From assembly GCA_034336665.1 (NCBI GenBank), contig JAPFBE010000032.1, positions 3,534,001 through 3,598,000 on the forward strand: a stretch of 64,000 bases of DNA, in the 5' to 3' direction. Shown in pieces: positions 44,101-54,890 of this stretch. Below the pieces are notes generated by a model. It ran no database searches. It was not told the DNA's origin and worked only from the letters and a program-made list of their open reading frames with translations. Made by a program: the position numbers and the translations under genes. The stretch comes from Luscinia megarhynchos. Lineage: Eukaryota > Chordata > Aves > Passeriformes > Turdidae. Each line of letters begins with the position of its first letter. The first letter of the stretch is position 1.

Positions 44101-44560
44101 TTTTCCTTTTAAATATTCTCTGTGTTTTTTACACATATATTTGTAGCCTTGTAGCTACTTATTGTAGCTTAGCTTCAATATTTTCCTAGGCAAAAAAACA
44201 AAACAAATTCCAAGATCCCTATGCTATCTTGGTTCTCCTTAGAAACCAAGGCTGAAACTAACTTTTTGAGACATATTTTTGTAAACAGAGCCTGGATCTC
44301 ATCCTAAGGGGGGAAAATCTAGAAGGTACTAGAACTGGGGGGATAACTTCACCAGGTGGGTCCCTAATTGGGAGGTTCTTTTCAGATATGCTAATTTGTA
44401 GAATCTATAAAAATTGTACACGTATCATGTGCAGTGTGCTTCTTTGGCATTTTCCACCTGACAAATTGAGCACCTGAGGATCCTCATATAAAGGTATTCC
44501 TTTTATCACTCTGTGTCTGGCTCGTATTTTTAGGATCAGAGAAAAAGGAATCAATGGAAG
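44101..44560. mobile_element. Insert within CR1, possible LTR
   Basis: About 460 bases unrelated to CR1 separate two CR1 pieces. It contains TATA-like CTATAAAAATTG (near 44407) and a CATATAAAGG block (44486). Ends and duplication are not clear; orientation plus is likely if it is an LTR. Confidence 0.45.
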
Positions 44561-44725
44561 TGGTCACAATGCCAAGCCTGTCTGAATTCAAGAAGTGACT
44601 GGACAACACTATTAGGCACATGGTGTGATTCTTGGGGTGTCCTGTGCAGCACCAGGACTTGGACTTGATGATCCTGATGTGTCCCTTCCAGCTCAATGTA
44701 TTCTATTATTTTATGATCCCAAACC
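44561..44725 (+). mobile_element. CR1 LINE 3' end, piece 4
   Basis: AAGTGGTCACAATGCCAAGCCTG to TTCCAGCTCAATGTATTCTATTATTTTATGATCC is the standard CR1 3' end with its short terminal repeat. It completes the element begun at 34325. Confidence 0.88.
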
Positions 44726-46026
44726 CATGTCTCTGAACCTAGCTGACCCAACTGAGGTGCAATAGCACCTCAATGCCTTCCCATCCAGGCAGGAGCATGT
44801 TATAGGTCCACTATTCTCCAAACAGCTGGGAAGTCTGGCCCAAATCCTGCCCATCTGAACAGTACCAGCTCCAGGAATCACAATAGAAAAGGCATCTCTG
44901 TGCCTATCATTTTGGAAAGACACCCCCAGGAATTGCAAGTCAACATCACTAAGTCTGCTTGAACTAAGTGACAGCCGGAAAAATCAAACCAGCCCTGAGA
45001 AGAAAGAGTCCATCGCATTTGTTACAATCAGAAACCAGCTCTGAACCATCATTATCGATTAGAATATCCTGAGTTTAAAAAGACCCACAAGGATTATTGA
45101 GTCGAAATCCTGGCCCTGCACAGGAACAGTCCCAAAAATCACACCATGTCCAAACTGTGTATAAAACTGTCAAAACTCTTGTCCATTTCCCTGGTGTTTC
45201 CTTTTTGCGATGAATAAGTCTATCATATGATATGGAAGACCATCATCTGAAAAAAACACTGGAAGATCTATTTTCTGCATATTTGATAAAAAACATGGGG
45301 TTGATAACCTGGGTTCAGGGCTCAAAGCAACTGTCCTTTACTGTCAGAGGCCAGGTTTGGACCTTGCAATAACCTGCAAGGTGATGACCTACGTGGGAGA
45401 TAAATAACCCTTGCTGCAGACCTCTCCTTTCTAGTGCTTTGGAGATGGCAACAGTCCCATCCGCCTTCCTTGGTCAATGGTGGCCTTAACTCTGACATGG
45501 GAGTGATGCTGAAGGGGTTACAGGTGGCCATGGCAGTTTGTCCTCTCAGCCCAAGGAGATGGTCATTGTCAGTTGGGTTAAATGCAACAAAAAATAGGCC
45601 ACAGAAAGACCATGTTTCTCTGTAATTCATGGCAAAACAAAAGCTTTTTACTCAGCAGTGAAGATCTGACTCCCAGTGCATTGTGATCTATACTCAAGTA
45701 AACCTTGGCCCTTTGACAGGGGCTTTCCACAGTGATTTTACCTGTTAAAGTATCAGAAAGACACTTAGGATATGGAAAGCTGGCTTGTCAGACTATAAAA
45801 CCTCTGAAAGCAAAGCCATGCCTACACATTCTGGATGGAATCCAGTTGAATCTGGGGATGGGGAGAAAAAATTCCCCTAGTTTGGGGCTCCTAGGAAGGC
45901 ATCCCAACTTGTTCATAAGTGTTCGGTGGACATAAAGTATGTCAGGGTTAGATCTGGTGAGTGATAGGAGGGACATACAGCACATGGGGCATACACCACA
46001 TCGACCAAGCCAATCGCAGTGGGAGA
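44726..46026. other. Unassigned sequence
   Basis: About 1.3 kb with no recognised repeat or gene. Frames up to 106 residues (45788-46108 minus) have no family features. Confidence 0.4.
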
Positions 46027-46266
46027 GAAGGTGTCCTAGTTTCAGCAAAGGACATTTATTTTTTTCACAGTAGACACGAGGGGGCAGACCCTGGAGACAT
46101 ATGGGCATGTCTAGGTTGTTAGTCTATACAATTTCATGTTATTATAAGGGGCGGAAGTAAGGCATTCTCCCTTCGGGAAGAGGGGCATGGCTTGGGGTCA
46201 AGAAAAACATTGCTGGAGGGGGAAACCCATCTGCCATTGTTCATTATTGTCTGGGGTCCTTGGTGA

Positions 46267-46767
46267 TGAGAGGAATGTTACATTTGTCTTTACAAACAAG
46301 TTGTAGATCTGTTGGTAGTTAAAGTTAGCACCTAGAGATATAAGAAACAATGGGAAGGATTACACTGATGAATGGAAAAAGAGATTTGCCTTTACAAACA
46401 AACTGTAGGTTTTCTGGTAAATAAAATTGGGTAACAGAAGATGAAAGAAGCAACGGGGGGGCGGGGGAAACTAAGAATTCTACAATAATTAAAAATTAAA
46501 AGGGAGGGTTATACATTGGAGGGGAATGTCAGGTGTCAGGCGTTCCGGGAAGTCTGTGCCTCTCGAGTACCTCAGCCAATGGGGAAAGAGAGAGGGAAAT
46601 GCGGCCGGGAAATTAGGATAAAAAGGGAGGCTGCGTCCTCCAAAAATTGGGGAGATCCCAGGGGAATGCCCTATGGCCTCTCCCTTTATTCGAATAAAGC
46701 AAAAAGGACTCCTCTGTCTCCTTTTTGGACAAAAACCTCTGGTGTTTGTGGATTAATTTTCCTTACA
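46267..46767 (+). repeat. 5' LTR of ERV-B, 501 bp
   Basis: Starts TGAGAGGAATG and ends TTCCTTACA. Promoter elements: CCAAT at 46575-46579, TATA-like GGATAAAAAGGG at about 46617-46628, AATAAA at 46693-46698. A ~120-bp block is partly repeated inside U3 (TTTGTCTTTACAAACAAGTTGTAGAT and TTTGCCTTTACAAACAAACTGTAGGT). Confidence 0.92.
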
Positions 46768-46770
46768 AAT

Positions 46771-46790
46771 TGGGGGCTCCTGTCCGGGAT
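46771..46790 (+). promoter_or_regulatory. Primer-binding site of ERV-B, tRNA-Pro-like
   Basis: TGGGGGCTCCTGTCCGGGAT begins a few bases after the 5' LTR. It matches the usual 18-base tRNA-Pro primer site of gammaretroviruses except for two extra bases in the middle. Confidence 0.75.
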
Positions 46791-47865
46791 ATTTCCACCG
46801 TCCGGGGCAGCGGGCAGTGGGTGGAGCTGAAGGCGCGCCTCACCCAGTTTCGGTGATCAGCTCCCCTGGGTGCCGGCTGGCACCGGGCGATCGATTGTGT
46901 TCCCGAGACTGTCCAGGAGACAGACGAGTGGCGGACCAGGGGTCCGTGAAGAGTCCGCAGGGAAGGACCACTGAAAATCTCACCGGTGAGTAAAATGGGA
47001 TCCTCGGGAAGCAAACCTGGGAGGGCGCCCATGGAGGGCAGCACAGGTACACCTGGGAGGGCACCCATGGAGGGGTGCACAGGTGAAACAGGACACCCAT
47101 GGAGGGTTGGAAGGGTGAAGCCGGGAAAGGGCCCCCAGAGAGTCCCTTGGGGAGAGTGCTGAGGTCTTGGGACAAATTGTATATTCACCAGAGGTAACTA
47201 TGAAAATTAGGGTTAAATACTGTTTTTTTGTGTGGCCAGAGTATAAGTTGTCAAAGGGGCTTATAAGGCCATGTTATATAAATTCCCTGGGGGGGGCAAT
47301 AAGGGAAATAGAGAAAGGGTCTCGATAGTCCATGCCCTGAGGGGCAAAAACGGGAGTCGAGAGGGGGTCTCGACAGCAGCGGGTGGATGGAGAGTGTTTG
47401 TGCGTTGGAACAGAATTGAAGGGAATGTGTGATAGATAAGGGTGAGGCAATGAGCAGCGGGGCCGGGCACGGATGTGCGGGACCGGGAACACGGGCTGCG
47501 GGCTGTGGGGCTGTGGGGCTGCCGGGGCTCAGTGCTGGGCTGTGCCTGACCACGCCACCCCCGGGCAGGGCCGGCAGTGTCCGCTGGCCCCCGTGAGGCT
47601 CGGGACGCCCAGCCGCCTGCGATGGTGCCGGCCGTGCTCGCTGGGAGCACCAGTGGGGGAGGAGCCGTGTTTGGACTGTGACAGGACAGGCACAGGCTCT
47701 GGTACAGGCTCTGATATACAGTGTGTGATAAAGAGAGGGAGAACAAAAATAAAGGAATATTTGAAAAATGCGGATTATACATGGAAGAATTGGGATTTTC
47801 TTTTGGGAGTTTTGCTTGGGTCATCGGAGAGACGAATGGTTTTGCGGGGGGCTCGGCAGCTGTGA
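46791..47865 (+). pseudogene. gag: ERV-B leader and gag matrix region
   Basis: A consensus donor CCG|GTGAGT (about 46985) precedes an ATG at 46995 opening MGSSGSKPGRAP, with Gly2 for myristoylation; this frame ends at about 47160. Tandem ~40-bp repeats containing CCTGGGAGGGC(A/G)CCCATGGAGGG lie at 47025-47110. Frames further on (47473-47865) are GC-rich with TWKNWDFLLG near the end and may be the matrix/p12 part, but homology to ERV-A is weak. Many stops. Confidence 0.6.
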
Positions 47866-48578
47866 GGGGATGGGCATCCGCGAGTAGCAGGGGGCTGGAC
47901 CCAATGCACCTACGGTGGATGATGCTGTCCCCCGGGGGGACCCCCAGTGGGGCCCAGGTGGCCAGGCTAGTCTGGCTCGCCTCCGTGGTTACCGTGCTTA
48001 TCTGATCAGGGCAATCAAGTCAGCTGCTCCCAAAACTAACAACGTAGCTAAGGCTATGTTGTTAGAACAGGAGAAACAGGAAAGTCCCTCTCATTGGTTG
48101 GAGAAGATTAGGGATGCCTTGAGGAAGCATGGGGGGATGAATCCTGAGGCACCAGCCTTTGACACATTGCTGAAAGTGTTATTTGTTACTAAGGCTTGGC
48201 CTGATATAAGGAAAGTAGCACAAAAAGATGAAGAATGGCAAAATAAGCCTCTGGAAGAGTTGGTTAGAAAAGCACAGCAGATATATATAAGAAGGGATGA
48301 GGCAAAGGCTAAGGCAAAGACGATGGCAGTTTTTGCAGCCCTGGAGGAATAAACCGCAGGGTCCAAAGGGTCCCCCGGGACAGAGGGGACGGGGTCGGCC
48401 ACAGGGAAGTGGCAGAGGCATTCCCTCTTCGGCAGGGGATAGCCAACCCAAACCGCGGCTGGGGAGGAACCACTGTGCTATCTGCAGGGCAGAAGGGCAT
48501 TGGAAAAATGAGTGTCCGCAGAAACAGCTGGACCCTCAGGAAGAGGAGGTCCAGAGGATAATGGAAATGGATTGTTAG
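47866..48578 (+). pseudogene. gag: ERV-B gag, CA and NC
   Basis: 47915-48352: capsid with RAYLIRAIKSAAPKTNNVAKAM and the major-homology-like SPSHWLEKIRDALRKHGG, then LLKVLFVTKAWPDIRK, colinear with ERV-A. 48297-48578, in a different frame: basic Pro/Gly-rich stretch and one zinc knuckle CAICRAEGHWKNEC. A frameshift separates the two at about 48300-48350. Single knuckle as in gammaretroviruses. Confidence 0.88.
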
Positions 48579-49153
48579 GGGTGTCAGGGCTCCTATTATA
48601 TCAAGGACCCACCATGCAGGCATCCTTAATAACTTTTAAGGTGGGTCCGGATTGAGAAAAGGTGTTTTCTCGAAGAAGCAGGGGCCTCCTCATCCACCTT
48701 AAATTTGATACCTAGGGGGGAAAATTGTCAAAAAGGTCTGTGGTTATTCAAGGAGTAAGTGGAAAGGATGAGCGAGTGTATTTTATTCAACCCCTGTTAA
48801 TCGATGTGGGGGACAGGTTTGAACTGCATGAATTCCTGTTTGTTCCTAATTGTGATTGTAATTTACTGGGAAGAGATCTAATGGCTAAAATGGGAATGCA
48901 AATTAATATTGTAAGAAGTGATACGGAGTCCAAAACTGTAGTATCTTTGTGTAAAATATCTGAGAAGGCTTATACTGAAATAAATCCGAAAGTGTGGGTA
49001 GCCCCAGGGATATACAGAGTCACCGGTTTTGTTTGGACAAGCTTTGGAGAAAATATTAAGTTTACTCCACCATCAGGAGTTAAGCTGTTGCAGTATGTGG
49101 ATGATTTGCTGTTATTGGAGAGCAGGAAAAGGTGGTTGAAGAGGCTACTGTAA
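48579..49153 (+). pseudogene. pro-pol: ERV-B protease joined to the end of the RT palm by deletion
   Basis: 48725-49153: protease C-terminal part (LLGRDLMAKMGM), then, after KVWVAPGIYRV, directly TGFVWTSFG and LLQYVDDLLLLE with the catalytic YVDD at 49094-49105. Compared with ERV-A, most RT fingers and palm between these points are missing, so an internal deletion of several hundred bases has occurred in frame. The protease active-site region upstream (48600-48724) contains stops. Confidence 0.85.
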
Positions 49154-49190
49154 AACTGCTTAATTTCCTTGCAAAAAAAAAGGACTTAGA

Positions 49191-49985
49191 GTGTCCAAAA
49201 AGAAAGCTCAATTAGTAAAAAAGAAAGTCAAATATTTGGGACACATTCTGACTGAGGGGTTACGGTGCATTGATCCAGAAATAAAAAAAAAGGGGGGGAG
49301 GATTTTGCAAATACCTTTACCCCAGACTAAAAAGGAGTTACGGCAATTTTTAGGGTTGGTGGGGTACTGTAGAGTCTGGATCGAGGATTTTTCTGTTGTG
49401 GCTAGACCTTTATATAACTTCTTAACCCCAAACAGTTCTAATGTCGTGGTATGGACACTGGAAGAAGAGCAAAGCTTTAGAAAATTAAAAGACAAATTAG
49501 TTAATGCCCCAGTCTTAGCTCTTCCAGATGCAGAAAAAGAATTTCAGCTACATGTGGATGTTAAACTGGGACACGCTAAAGGAATTTTGGTACAAGAGCA
49601 TGGAGGGACACGGAGACCTGTCGCCTATTTTTCTAAATTGTTAGACCCAGTGGCCAGAGGCTGGCCCCATTGTCTGCACAACTGTGCGGCCACAGCTCTG
49701 ATGGTTGCTGAGGCACGAAAGCTTACAAGGGGAGGGTATCTGATCGTAAAGGTTTCACACCAGATTAAAGCTTTGTTAACTGAGAGATCCTCTAAGTGGA
49801 TGACGAGCGCTCCATTACTACAGTATAAATCTTGTTTAATGGAACAGGAGGATTTAGAATTTAAAAATGGGAAAAGTTTTAATCCAGCCTCCTGTTTGAA
49901 TGGCCCCGAAGAAAGGGGGAGACAGGAGGAAAGCCATAATTGTATCCAGGTTATAGATCTCCAGACTAGAGCTAGGGAAGATTGA
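49191..49985 (+). pseudogene. pol: ERV-B pol, RT thumb and connection
   Basis: 264 open codons: KVKYLGHILTEG, QFLGLVGYCRVWIEDFS, then connection domain (FQLHVDVKLGHAKG, RPVAYFSKLLDPVARGWPHC) and a spacer up to the RNase H. Colinear with ERV-A, where part of the GLVGYCR region has been deleted. A frameshift leads to the next segment at about 49980. Confidence 0.9.
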
Positions 49986-50392
49986 GAGATACTCCCTGGC
50001 CTGAAGGAGAGAAAGTGTTCATTGATGGGTCGTCAAGGGTAATAAACGGGAAGCGTTTTACAGGATACTCTATCGTGAATAAAAAACAATTAAAGGAAGG
50101 GGGGAGGTTACCCCCAACCTGGTCAGCCCAGACAGCTGAGCTGTATGTGCTTATCAGAGCCTGTGAGTTATACCGGGGTAAGACAGTGAATGTTTTCACT
50201 GACTCTAAATATGCATATGGAGTAATACATGCATTTGGGAAACTGTGGAAAGAACGAGGTTTATTAAATTGTAGGGGAAAAACGTTAGCCCATGAAAACT
50301 TAGTGTCTCGCCTATTGGAGGTGGTGAATTTACCAAAAAGGGAGGCAGTGGATCCCAAAAGCTCTGGCCTTACAATTGTTAAAACAACTTAA
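49986..50392 (+). pseudogene. pol: ERV-B pol, RNase H
   Basis: VFIDGSSRV, TAELYVLIRACELY and VFTDSKYAYGV carry three of the four acidic residues. The fourth (in a NLADKEA-like block in ERV-A) and the spacer to integrase are absent: after VNLPKREA the sequence jumps to VDPKSSG, so about 70-80 codons are deleted relative to ERV-A. Confidence 0.88.
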
Positions 50393-51412
50393 TGTAGGGA
50401 GTCATTGGGGCTCTCGTGGGTTGGCAGAAGCCTTCCTAAAAACGTATGCTGCTGCTGGTCTTTTCAGCTTGGCAAAACGAGCTATTGAGAGTTGTTTGAC
50501 GTGTGCTAAAACCAATAACAATGTTACTAAGAAACTTGCCAGGGGAGGGAGGCCTTGGGCTGCATGTCCCTTCCAGAGATGTCAGGTGGATTTTACTGAA
50601 ATGCCCCGAGTGGCAAGGTTTAAATATCTTTTGGTAATAGCATGACAATTAACAGGGTGGCCAGAAGCCTTCCCTACTATTTCAGCAACTACAGGATCAG
50701 TTGTTAAAGTATTTTTGGAACAAATAATTCCAAGATATGGAATTGTGAAAGCAATAGATTCAGAGGAACTCATTTTACAGGAAAAATTCTTCAAGGAGTT
50801 ATGGCTGCTTTAGAGATACAATGGAATCTGCATACCCCCTGTCACCCCCAGAGCTCGGGTCGGGTTGAAAGAATGAATGGAGAAATAAAGAAACACCTGA
50901 AGCTGGTGATAGAAACCAAGATGCCGTGGGTACGGCTCCTGCCCCTGGCTTTGGCAAGAATAAGGGCCAGACCCAGGGAAGATATTCAATTATCTCCCTT
51001 TGAGTTAATGTTTGGGATTCCTTACCCTTGCAACTCTTAGCCTAGTGGGGGGATAGAGATAAGTGATGTGTATTTAAAACATTATGTGTCTCGGGTACTG
51101 TCTCTTGTGAAATCTCTTCGACAGGAGGCTCAGCTGGCACAGACCCTGCCTTTGAACTTTGCTGTTCACAACATCCAGCCAGGAGATTGGGTCCTAGTTA
51201 AGGAGTGGACAGAAGCACCGCTGGTGGTGAAATGGCGTGGACCTTTCCAGGTGTTGCTGACCACAGAAACAGCCGTCAAGACAGCCGAACACGGGTGGAC
51301 CCATCACACTCGGGTCAAGGTCTCTAAGGCCCCAGAGATTTGGACATCTCAGCTGGAGGAGAAGGACGGGAAGCCACGACTGACACTCCGCAGGGGTGGA
51401 CTGGAGCAGTAG
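50376..51412 (+). pseudogene. pol: ERV-B pol, integrase
   Basis: Segments 50376-50643, 50801-51040 and 51068-51412. Zinc region (SHWGSRGLAEAF ... CLTCAK), catalytic CQVDFTEMP, HPQSSGRVERMNGEI (Glu), and C-terminal WRGPFQVLL (GPY/F). The second catalytic Asp region (near 50760, IDS then a frameshift) is damaged. Further stops at 50641-50643 and 51038-51040. The C-terminal part to 51412 is open. Confidence 0.9.
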
Positions 51413-51644
51413 CAAGTGCGTCGGCATCGAGGGAAGCCTCGTGTGCCCACCCATGGACTGCCTGCTGAAATAGTTTGCGTGGGCATCCCTCCTCTCAGAT
51501 CTCCAGTCTGGCTGGAGGGGGGGCCAGCCCTTTGCTGTCACTGTTTTCTTTATGTTAGGCTGTTTCTGTGCCTTCACTCACCACAGGTGCAAAAGACAAC
51601 GTGAAAGGAAAAATTAGGTCAGGGAATTACATAACACCATTAGA

Positions 51645-53367
51645 ATGTTTCTCTTAATGATCTTTCCTTTATATTGCCAGTTAGGGTGGGGCCAGGAATG
51701 GGAAAAAAGGTTTTTAACCTTAGGAGAAGAAGTAGCAAAAACCTTTAACCTTAGCAATTGCTGGGTCTGTGGGGGGCCAGGGGGATCTGAAAACTGGCCA
51801 TGGGTGGCCAGCCCAGTCGAACCTAAATGGTGGGTTAGCACCCTGAGTGAGGTCCATAATGGAACAGGATTCTGGGATGAAGAAGGAAGTCCATGGCGGC
51901 TTCATTCTTCTGAAAGAGGCACTTATTGTCTAAATAGAACAGGAAGCATATACGTGGGAAAAAGTGTTTGTGACTGGACTTTATCTTTGGGTTTAGATTG
52001 TTGGACCCCCAAATGCCTCCCTTATGATTGTTCCAGATATCAGGGCAGATGGAATCAAACTCATGTTAAGCTCTCCAATGGTAGCTGGGTAAAGTGTTCC
52101 TACCATAATTACCAGAAAGATTTGGAAGGCTGCAAAGCAGTGGGGAGGGATAAGTTTTTTGACTCCTTATTTTTAAGCTGCCCCCGAAATAATTCCACAA
52201 GTAGGACACATGTTGTTCGTGACTATCAGTGGAAGTGGCAACACCGGAATGGAACTCGAACTCTTTTAGCAGGTTCTGGTCCAAATCTAATAAAACAGAT
52301 CTGGGGTGTAACTGCAGCTGGAAACCTCATGTGGGAGCATGGAAGTGTAAATACTGTGATTCTTATGGTGGGGCAACTATTGTTGGGGGACCACTAGGCC
52401 CAGGAAGCAAGCTGTATTTTGATGCCCCAGTGGATCATGAAAATTGGGAAGGTCCCTTTGCCAATGGGACCTGGGCTTTAAAGGGACATTACTGGATTTG
52501 TGGCCAACATGCCTATCGCAGGTTACCCCCAAACTGGTCAGGGATATGTTATGTGGGATATATCAGACCTCTGTCCTTTCTGCTACCACAAGTTCAGAGG
52601 GACCAGTTAGGAATCAAGGTATATGATGATCTAATTAGGGAAAAGTGGTCGATTGATGTATCCCTGGCTGGGGGAAGCATCCAAAAGTGGGGTGATCATG
52701 AATGGCCACCTGAACGAATCATACAACACTATGGACCAGCCACTTGGAATCCTAATGAATTAATATATCAGGTGCCAGAGAACCCATCTATAATTTAAAT
52801 CGGATCATTAGGTTACAAGTTGTCTTTGAAATAGTAAGTAACCAGACAGCTACAGCTCTTGACCTTCTTGCTGACCAGTCTACTCAGATGAGAAATGCAA
52901 TATTCCAACACCGGATGGTATTAGACTATTTATTAGCAGAAGAAGGGGGTGTGTGTGGCAAATTAAATTACTCAAATTGCTGTTTGCAAATAGATGACAA
53001 TGGAAAGGTGGTAAAACAAATAGCAAAAGGAATAAGAAAGTTAGCTCATGTACCTGTCCAAACATGGAAAGGATGGGAATGGGACATGTTTTCTTGGCTT
53101 CCTGGTGGACTGTGGTTTAAACAACTGCTTTTTTTCCTCTTATGTGCTGTGGCAACTCCAATCTTTTTACCATGCATGATTCCTTGCTTAATACAACTTA
53201 TTCAACATGTGATTAAGGGGATGCAGGTTATAGCCACGCCTACTGACCCAGAGATGGCTACAAAAGGACAGAAATTAATGTCATTGCAAATAATTGCAAA
53301 ACCAAAAAGGACACAAGAACAAGAAATTAAGACAATGATAGCTAAAGTTTGTAAAGACAATTACTAA
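51645..53367 (+). pseudogene. env: ERV-B env, short form
   Basis: 51645-52397: ATG, signal-peptide-like MFLLMIFPLYCQLGWG, then almost at once the SU paired-Cys motif NCWVCGG and many N-glycosylation sites. 52229-52798, in another frame: SU C-terminal part (HYWICGQHAYRRLPPNW, EWPPERIIQHYGPATW). 52799-53367: TM with [25 protein letters not shown]7CC ([10 protein letters not shown]), a membrane anchor ([16 protein letters not shown]) and cytoplasmic tail to TAA at 53365-53367. Frameshifts at about 52330-52380 and 52795. The TM ectodomain and anchor part is open. Compared with ERV-A it lacks the ~250-residue N-terminal module. Confidence 0.9.
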
Positions 53368-53370
53368 AAA

Positions 53371-53384
53371 TAAAAGAGGAGGGA
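53371..53384 (+). promoter_or_regulatory. Polypurine tract of ERV-B
   Basis: AAAAGAGGAGGGA immediately precedes the TTGAGAGG start of the 3' LTR. Confidence 0.85.
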
Positions 53385-53385
53385 T

Positions 53386-53899
53386 TGAGAGGAATGTTAC
53401 ATTTGTCTTTACAAACAAGTTGTAGATCTGTTGGTAGTTAAAGTTAGCACCTAGAGATATAAGATACAATGGGAAGGATTACACTGATTGATGAATGGAA
53501 AAAGAGATTTGCCTTTACAAACAAACTGTAGGTTTTCTGGTAAATAAAATTGGGTAACAGAAGATGAAAGAAGCAACGGAGTGGGGGAAACTAAGAATTT
53601 TACAAGAATTAAAAATTAAAAGGGAGGGTTATACATTAGAGGGGAATGTCAGGTGTCAGGTGTTCTGGGAAGTCTGTGCCTCTCGAGTACCTCAGCCAAT
53701 GGGGAAAGAGAGGGGGAAAGAGAGAGGGAAATGCGGCCGGGAAATTAGGATAAAAAGGGAGGCTGAGTCCTCCAAAAATTTGAGAGCTCCCAAGGGAATG
53801 CCCTATGGCCTCTCCCTTTATTCGAATAAAGCAAAAAGGACTCCTCTGTCTCCTTTTTGGACAAAAACCTCTGGTGTTTGTGGCTTAATTTTCCTTACA
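53386..53899 (+). repeat. 3' LTR of ERV-B, 514 bp
   Basis: Near-copy of 46267-46767. Differences include an added GAGAGGGGGAAAGAGAG-type block after the CCAAT box and scattered substitutions. Ends TTCCTTACA at 53899. Confidence 0.92.
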
Positions 53900-53903
53900 A
53901 TGA

Positions 53904-54510
53904 GCATTTTGCATGTAAATCACTCACACTTTTGTCCCTTCTGGTTCTTGGAGAAGACAACTCCAAGAAGATAACACAGTTGAGATAACCAGAGCCATGC
54001 CAACTGGGGCCAAGTGGCGCCAAACAGAGCTGAGCAGAGCTGAGTTGAGCCCAGCCAAAAACTGTCAAACACAGCCAAGCCCAGCAGAGCAGGGTGGCCA
54101 GTCTGGGAACAGCTTGAGTGGCGCAGCATGGATGAGCAAACTTGGAAGGTTTGTCTGTCATTGTTTTTTGTTGTCTCAGGCACAGGGAAGGAGAACAACT
54201 GCTGCAGAAACATCCACCATCTTGTCTTTGTGTCAGGAAGAATGCATGTCACTGCCGGGCTGCAGAAACATCAGCCATTTTGTCTTTGTCTTGCCAGCAA
54301 CAGGGAACTGAGTCAAGGTAGTGGGCATCTTTTGTGTGTAAAATCACTATCTTTTTGCATACTTCTGTAATTAATATCATTGCTGTTACTGTTTGTTTCT
54401 CATCGCATTGCTGTTTCTTTTTAGTAAATTGTTATTTTCACCCAGTCTCTGCCTTTGTCCCTTTCTCACCAGAGGGAGGCAGGGGGAAGGGGAGTGGTTC
54501 ATTTGGGGTT
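53904..54510 (+). repeat. ERV-L 5' LTR, middle part
   Basis: GCATTTTGCATGTAAATCACT and later GCTGTTACTGTTTGTTTCTCATCGCATTGCTGTTTC match the ERV-L 3' LTR (62388-62480). About 390 bases here (53930-54325) are absent from the 3' LTR, between two similar TGTAAATCACT/TGTAAAATCACT blocks, so the 3' LTR probably lost them by recombination. Confidence 0.7.
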
Positions 54511-54572
54511 TGTTGGGGTTTAGGATTTTTTTCCTTTTGTTATGAATAAATCCTTCAGACAAAGCTTTACCC

Positions 54573-54735
54573 TGCTCCTGGCTTGCGCGGGGCGGCTGCC
54601 CTGCCCCCGCTCCTGTCCGCGCAGGACGGCTGCCCCACTCCTGTTTGCGCGGGACGGCTGCCCTGCCCCCGCTCCTGTTTGCGTGGGACGACTGCCCCGC
54701 TCCTCGCTCCTGTCCGGGCGGAACAGCTGCCCCCA
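54573..54735 (+). repeat. GC-rich minisatellite, about 30-36-bp units
   Basis: Four to five imperfect units built around CTCCTGT(T/C)(T/C)GCG(C/T)GGGACGGCTGCCC. CpG-rich. Produces long frames in several phases that are not genes. Confidence 0.75.
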
Positions 54736-54890
54736 ATCCCGATCCCCTTCCTGTCCCTAATGCAAATCCTGACCCCGTTCCCGCAGGAGGGAGGGGGATC
54801 CTGCCCGTGGCTTCGGTCTCCTTGGGGTTCTGGGCAGCGCAAGTGGTTTCACGGGGACATTCCCCAGAGAAAGTTTTACAGCGGTTAAAG

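Larger units (their letters stand above)
46267..53899 (+). mobile_element. Provirus ERV-B, gammaretrovirus-like
   Basis: Two LTRs, tRNA-Pro-like primer site, gag, pro-pol, env and polypurine tract in order. It sits in the 5' LTR of ERV-L: the flanks GTGA (46263-46266) and ATGA (53900-53903) are a 4-bp duplication with one mismatch, and the homologous undisturbed site in the 3' LTR of ERV-L (about 62380-62390, TCCTTGAGGAGCATT) confirms it. Hand comparison of the two LTRs shows roughly 3% difference plus small indels. Internal genes are more broken than in ERV-A. Confidence 0.93.

Noticed and set aside
47261..47824. 187-residue minus-strand frame in ERV-B gag region
   Set aside because: Antisense to the provirus and Ser/Pro/Leu-rich; a shadow of the GC-rich gag leader.
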